From the NCBI GenBank assembly GCA_964245495.1, contig CAXTNC010000048.1, positions 1 through 17,604 of the forward strand: a stretch of DNA of 17,604 bases. Reading direction: 5' to 3'. Position 1 is the stretch's first letter, and the number at the start of each line of letters is the position of its first letter. The DNA is from LMUY01 sp964245495. Lineage in GTDB: Bacteria > Pseudomonadota > Alphaproteobacteria > Acetobacterales > Acetobacteraceae. The position numbers and the translations under genes are program-made. Below are positions 1-10,133 of this stretch, one piece after another. Below the pieces are notes generated by a model that saw only the letters and a list, made by a program, of their open reading frames with translations, was not told the DNA's origin and did not search any database.

Positions 1-594
1 CACCTCCAGTTCCGGCCGCATGGCGGCCGCCACCGCCGCGCAGCCGGCGATCATGCCGCCGCCGCCGACCGGGACCAGCAGCACGTCCAGCTCGCCCGCG
101 TCCTGCAGCAGCTCGATCGCCAGGGTGCCCTGGCCCGCCATCACCGCCGGGTCGTCGTACGGGTGGACGAACACCAGGCCCTGCTCGGCGGCGAGGGCGC
201 GGGCGTGGAGGCTGGCCTCCACCAGCGTTTCGCCATGCAGCACGACGGCCGCACCCCAGGCGGCGGTGCGGGACACCTTGGTGGCGGGGGTGAAGCGCGG
301 CATGACGATGGTGGCCGCGATCCCAGCCAGCGCTGCGTGGCGCGCCACCGCCTGGGCATGGTTGCCCGCGGACATCGCCACCACCCCCGCCCGGCGCTCC
401 GCAGGGGTGAGCAGGGCCAGCTTGTTGGCCGCCCCGCGCTCCTTGAACGAGCCGATGGCTTGCAAGCTTTCCAGCTTGAGCGTGACGTGCGCGCCGGTGG
501 CCCGGCTCACCGCGTCCGAGTGCAGCGTGGGCGTGCGGATGACCCGGCCCGCGATGCGCGCGGCGGCGGCCTGGACGTCGAGGAGGGTGATCAT
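1..594 (-). CDS. ilvA: threonine ammonia-lyase (threonine dehydratase), C-terminus cut by window edge
   Basis: PLP-dependent lyase that deaminates threonine to 2-oxobutanoate, the first step towards isoleucine, or a catabolic form of it. Translating the minus strand from the ATG at 594-592 gives 198 residues running off the window start. The PLP-lysine motif SFKERGA is at about 49-55 (Lys51), the SAGNHAQ substrate-binding motif at about 75-81, and the phosphate-binding glycine loop (PVGGGG) near 175-180. These are standard for the serine/threonine dehydratase fold. The part after the catalytic domain is outside the window, so whether it is the regulated IlvA type with ACT domains or the short catabolic TdcB type cannot be decided. 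Serine racemase is a less likely alternative. No good ribosome-binding site precedes the ATG. It is divergent from the methyltransferase. Confidence 0.88.
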   Translation of the reverse strand, partial: MITLLDVQAAAARIAGRVIRTPTLHSDAVSRATGAHVTLKLESLQAIGSFKERGAANKLALLTPAERRAGVVAMSAGNHAQAVARHAALAGIAATIVMPRFTPATKVSRTAAWGAAVVLHGETLVEASLHARALAAEQGLVFVHPYDDPAVMAGQGTLAIELLQDAGELDVLLVPVGGGGMIAGCAAVAAAMRPELEV

Positions 595-725
595 GGCGAT
601 GGTTCATAACGAACCCGCTCCGAGACACGAAGCCTCCGGGCGGCCTTTGCGCCGCCGCGCCGCGTGCAACTGCCGCGGGCGGGGCGCGCTAGGTGCCTCG
701 GCTGCAACGAAAGGACGCCGGACCC
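595..725. promoter_or_regulatory. divergent intergenic region, threonine ammonia-lyase / methyltransferase
   Basis: This 131-nt spacer must hold the promoters of both flanking genes. On the minus strand a -10-like hexamer TATGAA (608-603) sits so close to the ammonia-lyase ATG that a transcript from it would be nearly leaderless. No convincing -35 is visible. On the plus strand AAAGGA, about 10 nt before the methyltransferase ATG, is a good ribosome-binding site. A GC-rich hairpin (GGCGGC 639-644 pairing with GCCGCC 651-656) is present, but in DNA this rich in GC it may mean nothing. Confidence 0.35.
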
Positions 726-1547
726 ATGGCTGAAGTCGAGTACATCCTTGGACATGGCCCGTCGGAGCTTCGCCGCCTGGCGGTGCAGACGGAGATCGCC
801 CAGCCGTTGACGGAACGCCTGCTCCTCGATGCCGGCCTGGCTCCGGGGATGCGCGTGCTGGACGTGGGCTGCGGCATCGGCGACGTTTCCATGCTGGCCG
901 CATCCATCGTGGGGCCGTCCGGCTCCGTCCTGGGCGTCGATCGCGGGGCTGCCGCGGTCCAGGCGGCCGAGCAAAGGACCGCGGCGGCAGGGCTGGCGGT
1001 GCGGTACAAGCAGGCGGCCATCGAGGATTGCGCGGACCTGGGGGAGTTCGACTTCGCGGTCGGCCGCTACGTCCTGTCCCACCAGCATGACCTGACGGGT
1101 TTTGTCCGGGCCGTGTCGTCCCATGTCAGGCCAGGCGGAACGGTGGCGTTCCATGAGCACCTGGTGGTGGGGGACATCGCGCTGCTCACCCCCGCCCCGC
1201 TGTGGCACCGCGCCTACGAGCTGTGCTTCGCCGCCTTCGCCATGGTCATGCAGCACGCGGATGTCGGAGCGAGGCTGGTGGGGGTTTTCCACGCTGCCGG
1301 GCTCAGCGGCGGCGCCGTGTCGTGCACCGTGCCGTGCGACAGCGGCCCTGACAGCCCGATACTGCCGTGGCTGGCCTCGTCGCTGAGGAGCCTGATGCCA
1401 GCCCTGGAGCGGAACGGCATCGTGACGGCAGCGGACGTGGACATCGACACGCTTGAGGACCGGTTGCGGCAGGAGGCGGTTGCGCTGCACAGCCAGATGA
1501 TGTTCCCGGCCCAGTTCTGCGGCTGGGCGCGCAAGCCGGCGGCCTAG
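726..1547 (+). CDS. class I SAM-dependent methyltransferase, substrate unknown
   Basis: A 273-residue soluble protein with a Rossmann-type methyltransferase domain. SAM-binding motif I, VLDVGCGIGD, is at residues 44-53. An acidic residue at the end of strand 2 (GVDRG) and a post-motif region with a PGG turn (VRPGGTV) also fit. The N-terminus (YILGHG..ELRRL) resembles other small-molecule methyltransferases of the UbiE-like class, but I cannot name a substrate. I chose the ATG at 726 over an in-frame GTG at 693 because AAAGGA lies at the right distance before it. The C-terminal third (helical, ending FCGWARKPAA) probably forms the substrate lid. The stop codon overlaps the convergent panB stop in a shared CTAG, so there is no room for a terminator between them. 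Confidence 0.85.
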   Translation: MAEVEYILGHGPSELRRLAVQTEIAQPLTERLLLDAGLAPGMRVLDVGCGIGDVSMLAASIVGPSGSVLGVDRGAAAVQAAEQRTAAAGLAVRYKQAAIEDCADLGEFDFAVGRYVLSHQHDLTGFVRAVSSHVRPGGTVAFHEHLVVGDIALLTPAPLWHRAYELCFAAFAMVMQHADVGARLVGVFHAAGLSGGAVSCTVPCDSGPDSPILPWLASSLRSLMPALERNGIVTAADVDIDTLEDRLRQEAVALHSQMMFPAQFCGWARKPAA

Positions 1548-2380
1548 CCGGCTGGGCCGTCCTGCGCCGCCGCCCCGTACAGCTCGGCCTGCGCCGGGAA
1601 CGTTTCGCCCTGCACGTCGGCCGCGTAGCCTGCCGCGGCGGCCTTGATCGCGCCGCGCAGGTCCGCGTAGCGGCGGACGAACCGCGGCGTGCGCTCGAAC
1701 AGCCCCAGCATGTCGTCCGTCACCAGGATCTGCCCGTCGCAGCGGGGCGATGCGCCGATGCCGATGGTGGGTGCTGACACGCCCGCGGTGATCTCCTCCG
1801 CGAGCGAGGCCACCACGCCCTCGACCACGATGGCGAACGCGCCCGCCGCGTCCGCTGCGCGCGCCTCCGCCAGCACCGCCAGGCGCTCGGCCTCCGTGCG
1901 GCCCTTGGACTTGAAGCCGCCATCGACGTGCACCGCCTGTGGCCGCAGCCCGACGTGGCCGATCACCGGGATGCCGCGCCCGGACAAGAAGGCGATGGTC
2001 TCCGCCGACCCGGCGCAGGCCTCGATCTTGACCGCCTGGCAGCCGGTTTCCTGCATCACCCGGGCGGCGGCGCGGTAGGCGGTGGCCGGGTCGCTTTCGA
2101 AGGAGCCGAACGGCAGGTCCACGGCGACCAGCGCGCGGGACGAGCCGCGCATCACCGCCTGGCCGTGCAGGATCATCATGTCGAGCGTGACGCCCACGGG
2201 GCTGGGCAGGCCGTGCACCACCATGCCGAGCGAGTCGCCCACCAGCAGCAGGTCGGCGTGCTCGTCCAGGATGGCGGCCATGGGCGCGGTGTAGGCGGTC
2301 AGCGCCACGATCTTGCGCCCGCCCTTGCGGGCGCGGATGTGCGGGACGGTGATGCGGGAGAGGGTGGTCAAGGCTGACAT
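1544..2380 (-). CDS. panB: 3-methyl-2-oxobutanoate hydroxymethyltransferase (ketopantoate hydroxymethyltransferase)
   Basis: First committed step of pantothenate (vitamin B5 / coenzyme A) synthesis: transfers a hydroxymethyl group from methylene-tetrahydrofolate to 2-oxoisovalerate, giving ketopantoate. It is a cytoplasmic TIM-barrel enzyme. The protein has 278 residues, close to the usual 264-280. The Mg/substrate residues known from E. coli PanB (D45, D84, K112, E114, E181) align with D49 (LLVGDSLG), D88 (VDLPFGS), K118 and E120 (AVKIEA) and E187 (VVEGV). The ATG at 2380 has an AGGA ribosome-binding site about 7 nt upstream. It lies 13 nt downstream of the partial gene ending at 2394 and may be cotranscribed with it. 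The acidic/alanine-rich C-terminal tail is unremarkable. Confidence 0.96.
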   Translation of the reverse strand: MSALTTLSRITVPHIRARKGGRKIVALTAYTAPMAAILDEHADLLLVGDSLGMVVHGLPSPVGVTLDMMILHGQAVMRGSSRALVAVDLPFGSFESDPATAYRAAARVMQETGCQAVKIEACAGSAETIAFLSGRGIPVIGHVGLRPQAVHVDGGFKSKGRTEAERLAVLAEARAADAAGAFAIVVEGVVASLAEEITAGVSAPTIGIGASPRCDGQILVTDDMLGLFERTPRFVRRYADLRGAIKAAAAGYAADVQGETFPAQAELYGAAAQDGPAG

Positions 2381-2393
2381 GGATCGTCCTGGT

Positions 2394-3080
2394 TCAGCGT
2401 TGGCCGGAGAGTTGCAGCAGGTCGCTCACGCTGATGCGGCCCCAGCTGCGGTCGTGCATGACGTGCACCTGGTCGCCACGCCCGATCAGCCGAACGTCCT
2501 TCGGCGAGGTCTCAGGCGGCAGGGCAATCCTTGCCTCGGCCACCTGTCCTGCAAGGTCGCCTTGCAGGTGATGCAGAACAAGCCGGGTGCCGCCATCGTA
2601 GCCGCCAGCGAGCAGGACATGGCTGCCGTCCACGGCAATGGCCCAAGGGCCAGCTTGTTTGTCCTCATTGGCCCAAAGCCGGATTTGATGGCCAGAGCCG
2701 ACATGCATGACCGGGAAGTCAGAATAAAAGCAGGTCCATGCGTTTTCCGTCACGTTCAGCGCATAGCAATCGTCTATCGTGAAATCGAAGGGCGGTGAGT
2801 CGGCGTAGCGCCACAGCACGCGCCCTGTCCGATCGAATTTGACCAGTCCGGCGCTGCCGATCGGTTCCGGGCCTTCCAGCAAACCCCAGCCGTTGTTGCC
2901 GTAAACTCCCTCATCGAAATAGCCGCACCAGATGTTGCCGTCATGGTCGCATTGAAGATGCCCGATCCCGTCGCCAAGGCAGAAGCGGTCAAGCACGGCG
3001 CTATCTGGACCGAGCAGCACGGAGCGGGACTTGTGAACGGGACACCGCGAATCCGATACGATCCAGCACCCATCCGGCAG
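2394..3080 (-). CDS. uncharacterised protein, beta-propeller-like, N-terminus lost in assembly gap
   Basis: The C-terminal 228 residues of a protein whose 5' end lies in the N gap. I do not recognise a named family. Repeating short beta-strand units of the type DGNIWCGYFDEGVYG, GLVKFDRTGRVLWRY and PWAIAVDGSHVLLAGGY look like propeller blades (NHL- or quinoprotein-like), each with a hydrophobic strand and an aspartate-glycine turn. There are several tryptophans and cysteines and no membrane segment in the visible part. Base composition is clearly lower (hand counts of single lines give 50-60% GC) than in panB or carB, suggesting acquisition. It precedes panB by 13 nt on the same strand. An open frame runs through the Ns into greA, but that join is an artefact of reading N as sense codons. 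Confidence 0.6.
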   Translation of the reverse strand: MPDGCWIVSDSRCPVHKSRSVLLGPDSAVLDRFCLGDGIGHLQCDHDGNIWCGYFDEGVYGNNGWGLLEGPEPIGSAGLVKFDRTGRVLWRYADSPPFDFTIDDCYALNVTENAWTCFYSDFPVMHVGSGHQIRLWANEDKQAGPWAIAVDGSHVLLAGGYDGGTRLVLHHLQGDLAGQVAEARIALPPETSPKDVRLIGRGDQVHVMHDRSWGRISVSDLLQLSGQR

Positions 3081-3180
3081 NNNNNNNNNNNNNNNNNNNN
3101 NNNNNNNNNNNNNNNNNNNNNNNNNNNNNNNNNNNNNNNNNNNNNNNNNNNNNNNNNNNNNNNNNNNNNNNNNNNNNNNN
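3081..3180. other. assembly gap, 100 Ns
   Basis: Exactly 100 Ns, the conventional length for a scaffold gap of unknown size. It removes the last roughly 35 codons of greA and the start of the neighbouring gene. The true distance, and any gene between them, cannot be known from this window. Confidence 0.99.
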
Positions 3181-3548
3181 GAGGAGATGGACAGCCGCGC
3201 CTGCTTGATGTCGGCCTCGTGCATGCCGACGATCTGGTAGGTGGCTTCCTTGTCGGTTTCCTCGTCCACCAGCTTGACGTGGGCGCCGAACTTCACCTTG
3301 TCGCCGGACAGCGTCGCCGGGTCGATCACCTCGGCGCCGGAGACGATCTCCTCCAGCTCGATGATGCGGCCCTCGATGAAGGACTGGCGCTCGCGGGCGG
3401 CGTGGTACTCGGCGTTCTCGCTCAGGTCGCCGTGGCTGCGGGCCTCGGCGATGGCGCGGATCACGGCCGGGCGCTCCTGGGACTTCAGGGTGCGCAGCTC
3501 GGCTTCGAGGCGGACCAGGCCGGGGGCGGTCATCGGGAATTTCTGCAA
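3181..3548 (-). CDS. greA: transcription elongation factor GreA, C-terminus lost in assembly gap
   Basis: GreA enters the secondary channel of backtracked RNA polymerase and stimulates transcript cleavage, restarting elongation. The visible 122 residues comprise the N-terminal coiled coil, with the typical ERPAVIRAIAEAR..GDLSENAEYHAARERQ segment whose acidic tip (D and E of GDLSENAEY) activates cleavage, and the start of the C-terminal FKBP-like domain (VKFGAHVKL..TYQIVG). About 35 residues are missing. A GTG at 3557 opens the frame, but the TTG at 3548 gives MQKFPMTAPG, the usual GreA N-terminus, and has GGAAG 8 nt upstream, so I prefer it. It lies 33 nt after carB, a common alphaproteobacterial arrangement, and is probably cotranscribed with it. 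Confidence 0.93.
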
Positions 3549-3581
3549 GGTACGCACTTCCGGAATGGTGGGCGGCAGGGG

Positions 3582-6848
<3,267 letters not shown>

Positions 6849-6855
6849 CAGAGAG

Positions 6856-7164
6856 TCAAGTCGGCTGCGGAATTTCGACAAGATGCTCGTGGCGTTTAAT
6901 CCACTGCCAGCTTGCCGCCGGGAGCCACCCCTGCGAGTTCTGGGGATCGACCTGCATGACGAAAAAGCGCGCTTTGGTCGTGTGCTCCTCAAGCCGTTCA
7001 GAAATCTCGTCTGCCGACAACGTAGTGTGGACGAGATAGACCGCCGGAATGTAGTTCCACCAACCGATGAAATCTGGGCTGGTCTTAATAAACTGCCTTA
7101 CTCGGTCGTGATCCAGGCGGGTGTCGCCGATATCGACTGCAATTAGAAAGATGCAATCAGCCAT
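6856..7164 (-). CDS. small Cas2-fold-like protein (uncharacterised)
   Basis: A 102-residue soluble protein. Predicted order is strand (CIFLIAVDIGD), helix (DRVRQFIKTS), two strands around IGWWNYIPAVYLVHTT, helix (ADEISERLEEHT), strand (ARFFVMQVDP), then a C-terminal GWLPAASWQWIK segment. This is a ferredoxin-like layout that reminds me of small stand-alone Cas2/VapD-superfamily proteins, some annotated as SinR family. Asp11 at the end of strand 1 sits where Cas2 nucleases carry their metal-binding Asp. No cas1, repeat array or other cas gene is near. The ATG at 7164 overlaps the previous stop in ATGGCTGA and has AGGAG 8 nt upstream. GC is about 57% by hand count across this pair, versus over 70% in carB. 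Family assignment is by eye and tentative; nuclease activity is not established. Confidence 0.55.
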   Translation of the reverse strand: MADCIFLIAVDIGDTRLDHDRVRQFIKTSPDFIGWWNYIPAVYLVHTTLSADEISERLEEHTTKARFFVMQVDPQNSQGWLPAASWQWIKRHEHLVEIPQPT

Positions 7165-7553
7165 GGTCAGGACTCCTCGTCGTTTGCGGCCGGCCGGTGG
7201 CTTTAGGCTTGTGTGTCTCCGGTGCGGCCAATAGTCGAACGATAGTCTCGCCTACATCCCTCCTCGCGTCACGGCTGATGGAGTCGTCGCCGATGATGTC
7301 CAGAGTCCGGTGGATGAGGTCGACACGTTCGTGTCGAAGCAGTTCAGGGCGGCGAAGCACTGCGTAGGCAGCGAGGGAGATCGCGGCCAATGGTGTGACG
7401 GCTCCGACAACGGCCAGTATCCATCTCAGACCGCTCTCAGTGACCGCTGCCAATCCCAGGCACGACAGAGAAAAGCCAAGTAGAGCTGCGACTAAGAACG
7501 GGATCGGATATGAGACCGTAACCGAGCGAACAGCCTCGGAGAATTTCCGTGTG

Positions 7554-7561
<8 letters not shown>
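7157..7561 (-). CDS. small two-helix membrane protein (uncharacterised)
   Basis: A 134-residue protein. Two hydrophobic segments, about 17-39 (YPIPFLVAALLGF...) and 45-68 (WILAVVGAVTPLAAISLAAY), form a membrane hairpin. After it comes a charged, probably cytoplasmic tail of about 65 residues (RRPELLRHERVDLIHRTLDIIGDDS...) that looks helical, with a basic, proline-rich end. I recognise no named family; a tail of the RPELLRxER type is seen in small membrane proteins of unknown function. The start is a TTG at 7561 overlapping the carA stop as TTGGCTGA. The next in-frame start codons would cut into the first membrane helix, so TTG is likely. It is coupled to carA upstream and to the Cas2-like gene downstream by 8-nt overlaps. 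GC is well below the neighbours. Confidence 0.6.
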
Positions 7562-8912
<1,351 letters not shown>

Positions 8913-8925
8913 GCGCGGAGCCTAT

Positions 8926-8940
8926 GGGAAAAAACTTCCC
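8926..8940. promoter_or_regulatory. inverted repeat upstream of carA, operator candidate
   Basis: GGGAA-AAAAC-TTCCC, a perfect 5-bp inverted repeat with a 5-nt spacer, 13 nt upstream of the carA ATG. It could be bound by the helix-turn-helix of CarA itself or by another regulator. The repeat is short, so chance is a real alternative. Confidence 0.3.
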
Positions 8941-8941
8941 G

Positions 8942-8947
8942 TTGCAA
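8942..8947. promoter_or_regulatory. self-complementary -35-like hexamer shared by divergent promoters
   Basis: TTGCAA reads the same on both strands and lies between carA (minus) and the antitoxin gene (plus). On the plus strand a weak -10 (CATTTT, 8965-8970) follows at 17 nt and overlaps the antitoxin operator candidate. On the minus strand only a poor -10 (CATAGG region) follows. The promoter assignment is tentative. Confidence 0.25.
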
Positions 8948-8960
8948 TTCGCTGCCAGCT

Positions 8961-8979
8961 TGGTCATTTTACATGACCA
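8961..8979. promoter_or_regulatory. palindromic operator candidate of the toxin-antitoxin operon
   Basis: TGGTCAT-TTTAC-ATGACCA is a perfect 7-bp inverted repeat with a 5-nt spacer. It ends exactly at the Shine-Dalgarno AGGAG (8979-8983) of the antitoxin gene. Phd/YefM antitoxins normally repress their own operon by binding such a palindrome. The position and symmetry fit that role. Confidence 0.6.
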
Positions 8980-8990
8980 GGAGAAAAACT

Positions 8991-9254
8991 GTGCACTCGA
9001 TTTCGGCGACCGAGTTCAAGGCGACCTGTTTGGATCTGTTTGATCGCGTGCAAGCAGGCGAAATCAAGGAAATCGAGGTCACGAAGCGCGGCCGGGTGGT
9101 GGCCATCGTCCGGCCGCCGCGCGTGACGGAGCAAGAGGCCGAAAGCTTGTTTGGATGCACCAAGGGAACCCTTGGCGTCCCTGATGACCTGGACCTCACG
9201 GCGCCTGTGTTCGAAGGCGAGATCAATGCAGAGTCGGGCCGCGTTCACGAGTGA
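8991..9254 (+). CDS. Phd/YefM-family antitoxin
   Basis: An 87-residue protein of the Phd/YefM type. The N-terminal fold HSISATEFKATCLDLFDRVQAGEIKEIEVTKRGRVVAIV is the DNA-binding, dimerising part typical of the family. The C-terminal 40 residues (acidic, LFGCTKGTLGVPDDLDLTAPVFEGE) would be the flexible segment that wraps the toxin. I chose the GTG at 8991 because AGGAG lies 7 nt upstream and the result begins MHSISATEF, the family form. An upstream in-frame ATG at 8973 lies inside the operator palindrome and is unlikely. The gene overlaps the toxin gene by 4 nt (GTGA), normal for translational coupling of antitoxin and toxin. Confidence 0.9.
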   Translation: MHSISATEFKATCLDLFDRVQAGEIKEIEVTKRGRVVAIVRPPRVTEQEAESLFGCTKGTLGVPDDLDLTAPVFEGEINAESGRVHE

Positions 9255-9670
9255 ACGGTCTGCTTCTGGACACGTGCGCCCTCGTCTACGTGTCGGACGG
9301 CGCTTCCATGGAGGTGGGCGCGGAACGGGCGATACGGGATGCGGCGGGGCGGGACGGGGTGTTCGTCTCCCCCGTATCGGCTTGGGAGGTGGCCTTGTTG
9401 TCCGCGGGCGGGCGGTTCACCCGGGCCAAGACGCCGATGGCGGTCGAACTCTGGTATTCGGCATTCATGGGCCGGCGTGGGGTGCACGTCGCGGAGTTCA
9501 GCCCAGCCATCGCGCTCGACTCTGCCAGCTTGCCCGATTTCCCGTATCGCGACCCGGCCGACAGGTTCCTGGTCGCCACGGCGCGGCGCATGGGCATCCC
9601 CCTCGTGACGCGCGATCGAAGACTGCTTGACTACGCCAGCGCCGGCCATGTCCGTTGCATCGCCTGTTGA
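9251..9670 (+). CDS. vapC: PIN-domain toxin, VapC family
   Basis: A 139-residue PIN-domain ribonuclease, the toxin of the pair. The four acidic metal-binding residues of VapC enzymes are present: Asp7 (LLLDTCAL), Glu46 (VSAWEVALL), Asp104 (DPADRFLVATA) and Asp122 (LVTRDRRLLDY). The active site therefore looks intact. VapC toxins cleave specific tRNA or rRNA; the target here is unknown. The GTG start at 9251 overlaps the antitoxin stop. The DPADRFL..A form and Phd/YefM partner are a frequent pairing in proteobacteria. The gene stops only 10 nt before yqeY, so the toxin operon reads directly into the primase/sigma operon. Confidence 0.9.
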   Translation: MNGLLLDTCALVYVSDGASMEVGAERAIRDAAGRDGVFVSPVSAWEVALLSAGGRFTRAKTPMAVELWYSAFMGRRGVHVAEFSPAIALDSASLPDFPYRDPADRFLVATARRMGIPLVTRDRRLLDYASAGHVRCIAC

Positions 9671-9680
9671 TGAGGTCCCA

Positions 9681-10133
9681 ATGACCCTGCGCACCCAGTT
9701 CGCCGACGCCCTGAAGACCTCCATGAAGGCCGGCGACGCCGCCCGCACCTCCACCCTGCGCATGATCCTGGCCAAGCTGAAGGACGCCGACATCGCCGTC
9801 CGCCCGGCGGAGCCGCTGGGCGAGGACGCCGTCATGGGCGTGCTGCGCGGCATGGTGAAGTCCCGCCGCGAATCGGTCGAGCTGTACCGCCAAGGCAACC
9901 GGCCGGAACTGGCGGCGAAGGAGGAGGCGGAGATCGCCGTCATCGCCGGCTTCCTGCCGCAGCAGATGGATGATGCCGCCCTGGCTGCCGCGGTGGACGC
10001 GGCGGTGGCGGAGACGGGGGCGGCCGGGCCGAAGGACATGGGCCGGGTGATGGCGGCGCTGAAGGCCAGGCACGCCGCGGCGCTCGACATGGGCCGCGCC
10101 ACCCCGCTGGTGAAGGCGCGGCTGGCCGGCTGA
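9681..10133 (+). CDS. GatB/YqeY domain protein
   Basis: A 150-residue, mostly helical protein matching the stand-alone YqeY family, which resembles the tRNA-binding C-terminal domain of GatB amidotransferase. Recognisable segments are MTLRTQFADALKTSMKAGDA..STLRMILAKLKD, the central ESVELYRQGNRPELAAKEEAEIAVIAGFLPQQM, and GPKDMGRVMAALKARHAAALDMG. Its exact function is not established; a role in tRNA-related metabolism is presumed from the GatB relationship. I chose the ATG at 9681 because it has GAGG 5 nt upstream and gives the family start; an upstream in-frame start at 9627 would lie inside vapC. Its stop shares one base with the dnaG ATG (TGATG). It commonly precedes dnaG in alphaproteobacteria. 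Confidence 0.9.
   Translation: MTLRTQFADALKTSMKAGDAARTSTLRMILAKLKDADIAVRPAEPLGEDAVMGVLRGMVKSRRESVELYRQGNRPELAAKEEAEIAVIAGFLPQQMDDAALAAAVDAAVAETGAAGPKDMGRVMAALKARHAAALDMGRATPLVKARLAG

Noticed and set aside
2394..3557. A single 387-codon minus-strand frame joining the propeller-like protein to GreA
   Set aside because: It reads through 100 Ns as sense codons. The two halves belong to unrelated proteins, and the gap length is only a placeholder.
6856..7164. A CRISPR adaptation module, suggested by the Cas2-like protein
   Set aside because: No cas1, no other cas gene and no direct-repeat array are present in the window. The resemblance is to the fold only.
8973..8975. ATG 8973 as the antitoxin start
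   Set aside because: It lies inside the operator palindrome and has no ribosome-binding site. The GTG at 8991 has AGGAG at ideal spacing and gives the family N-terminus.
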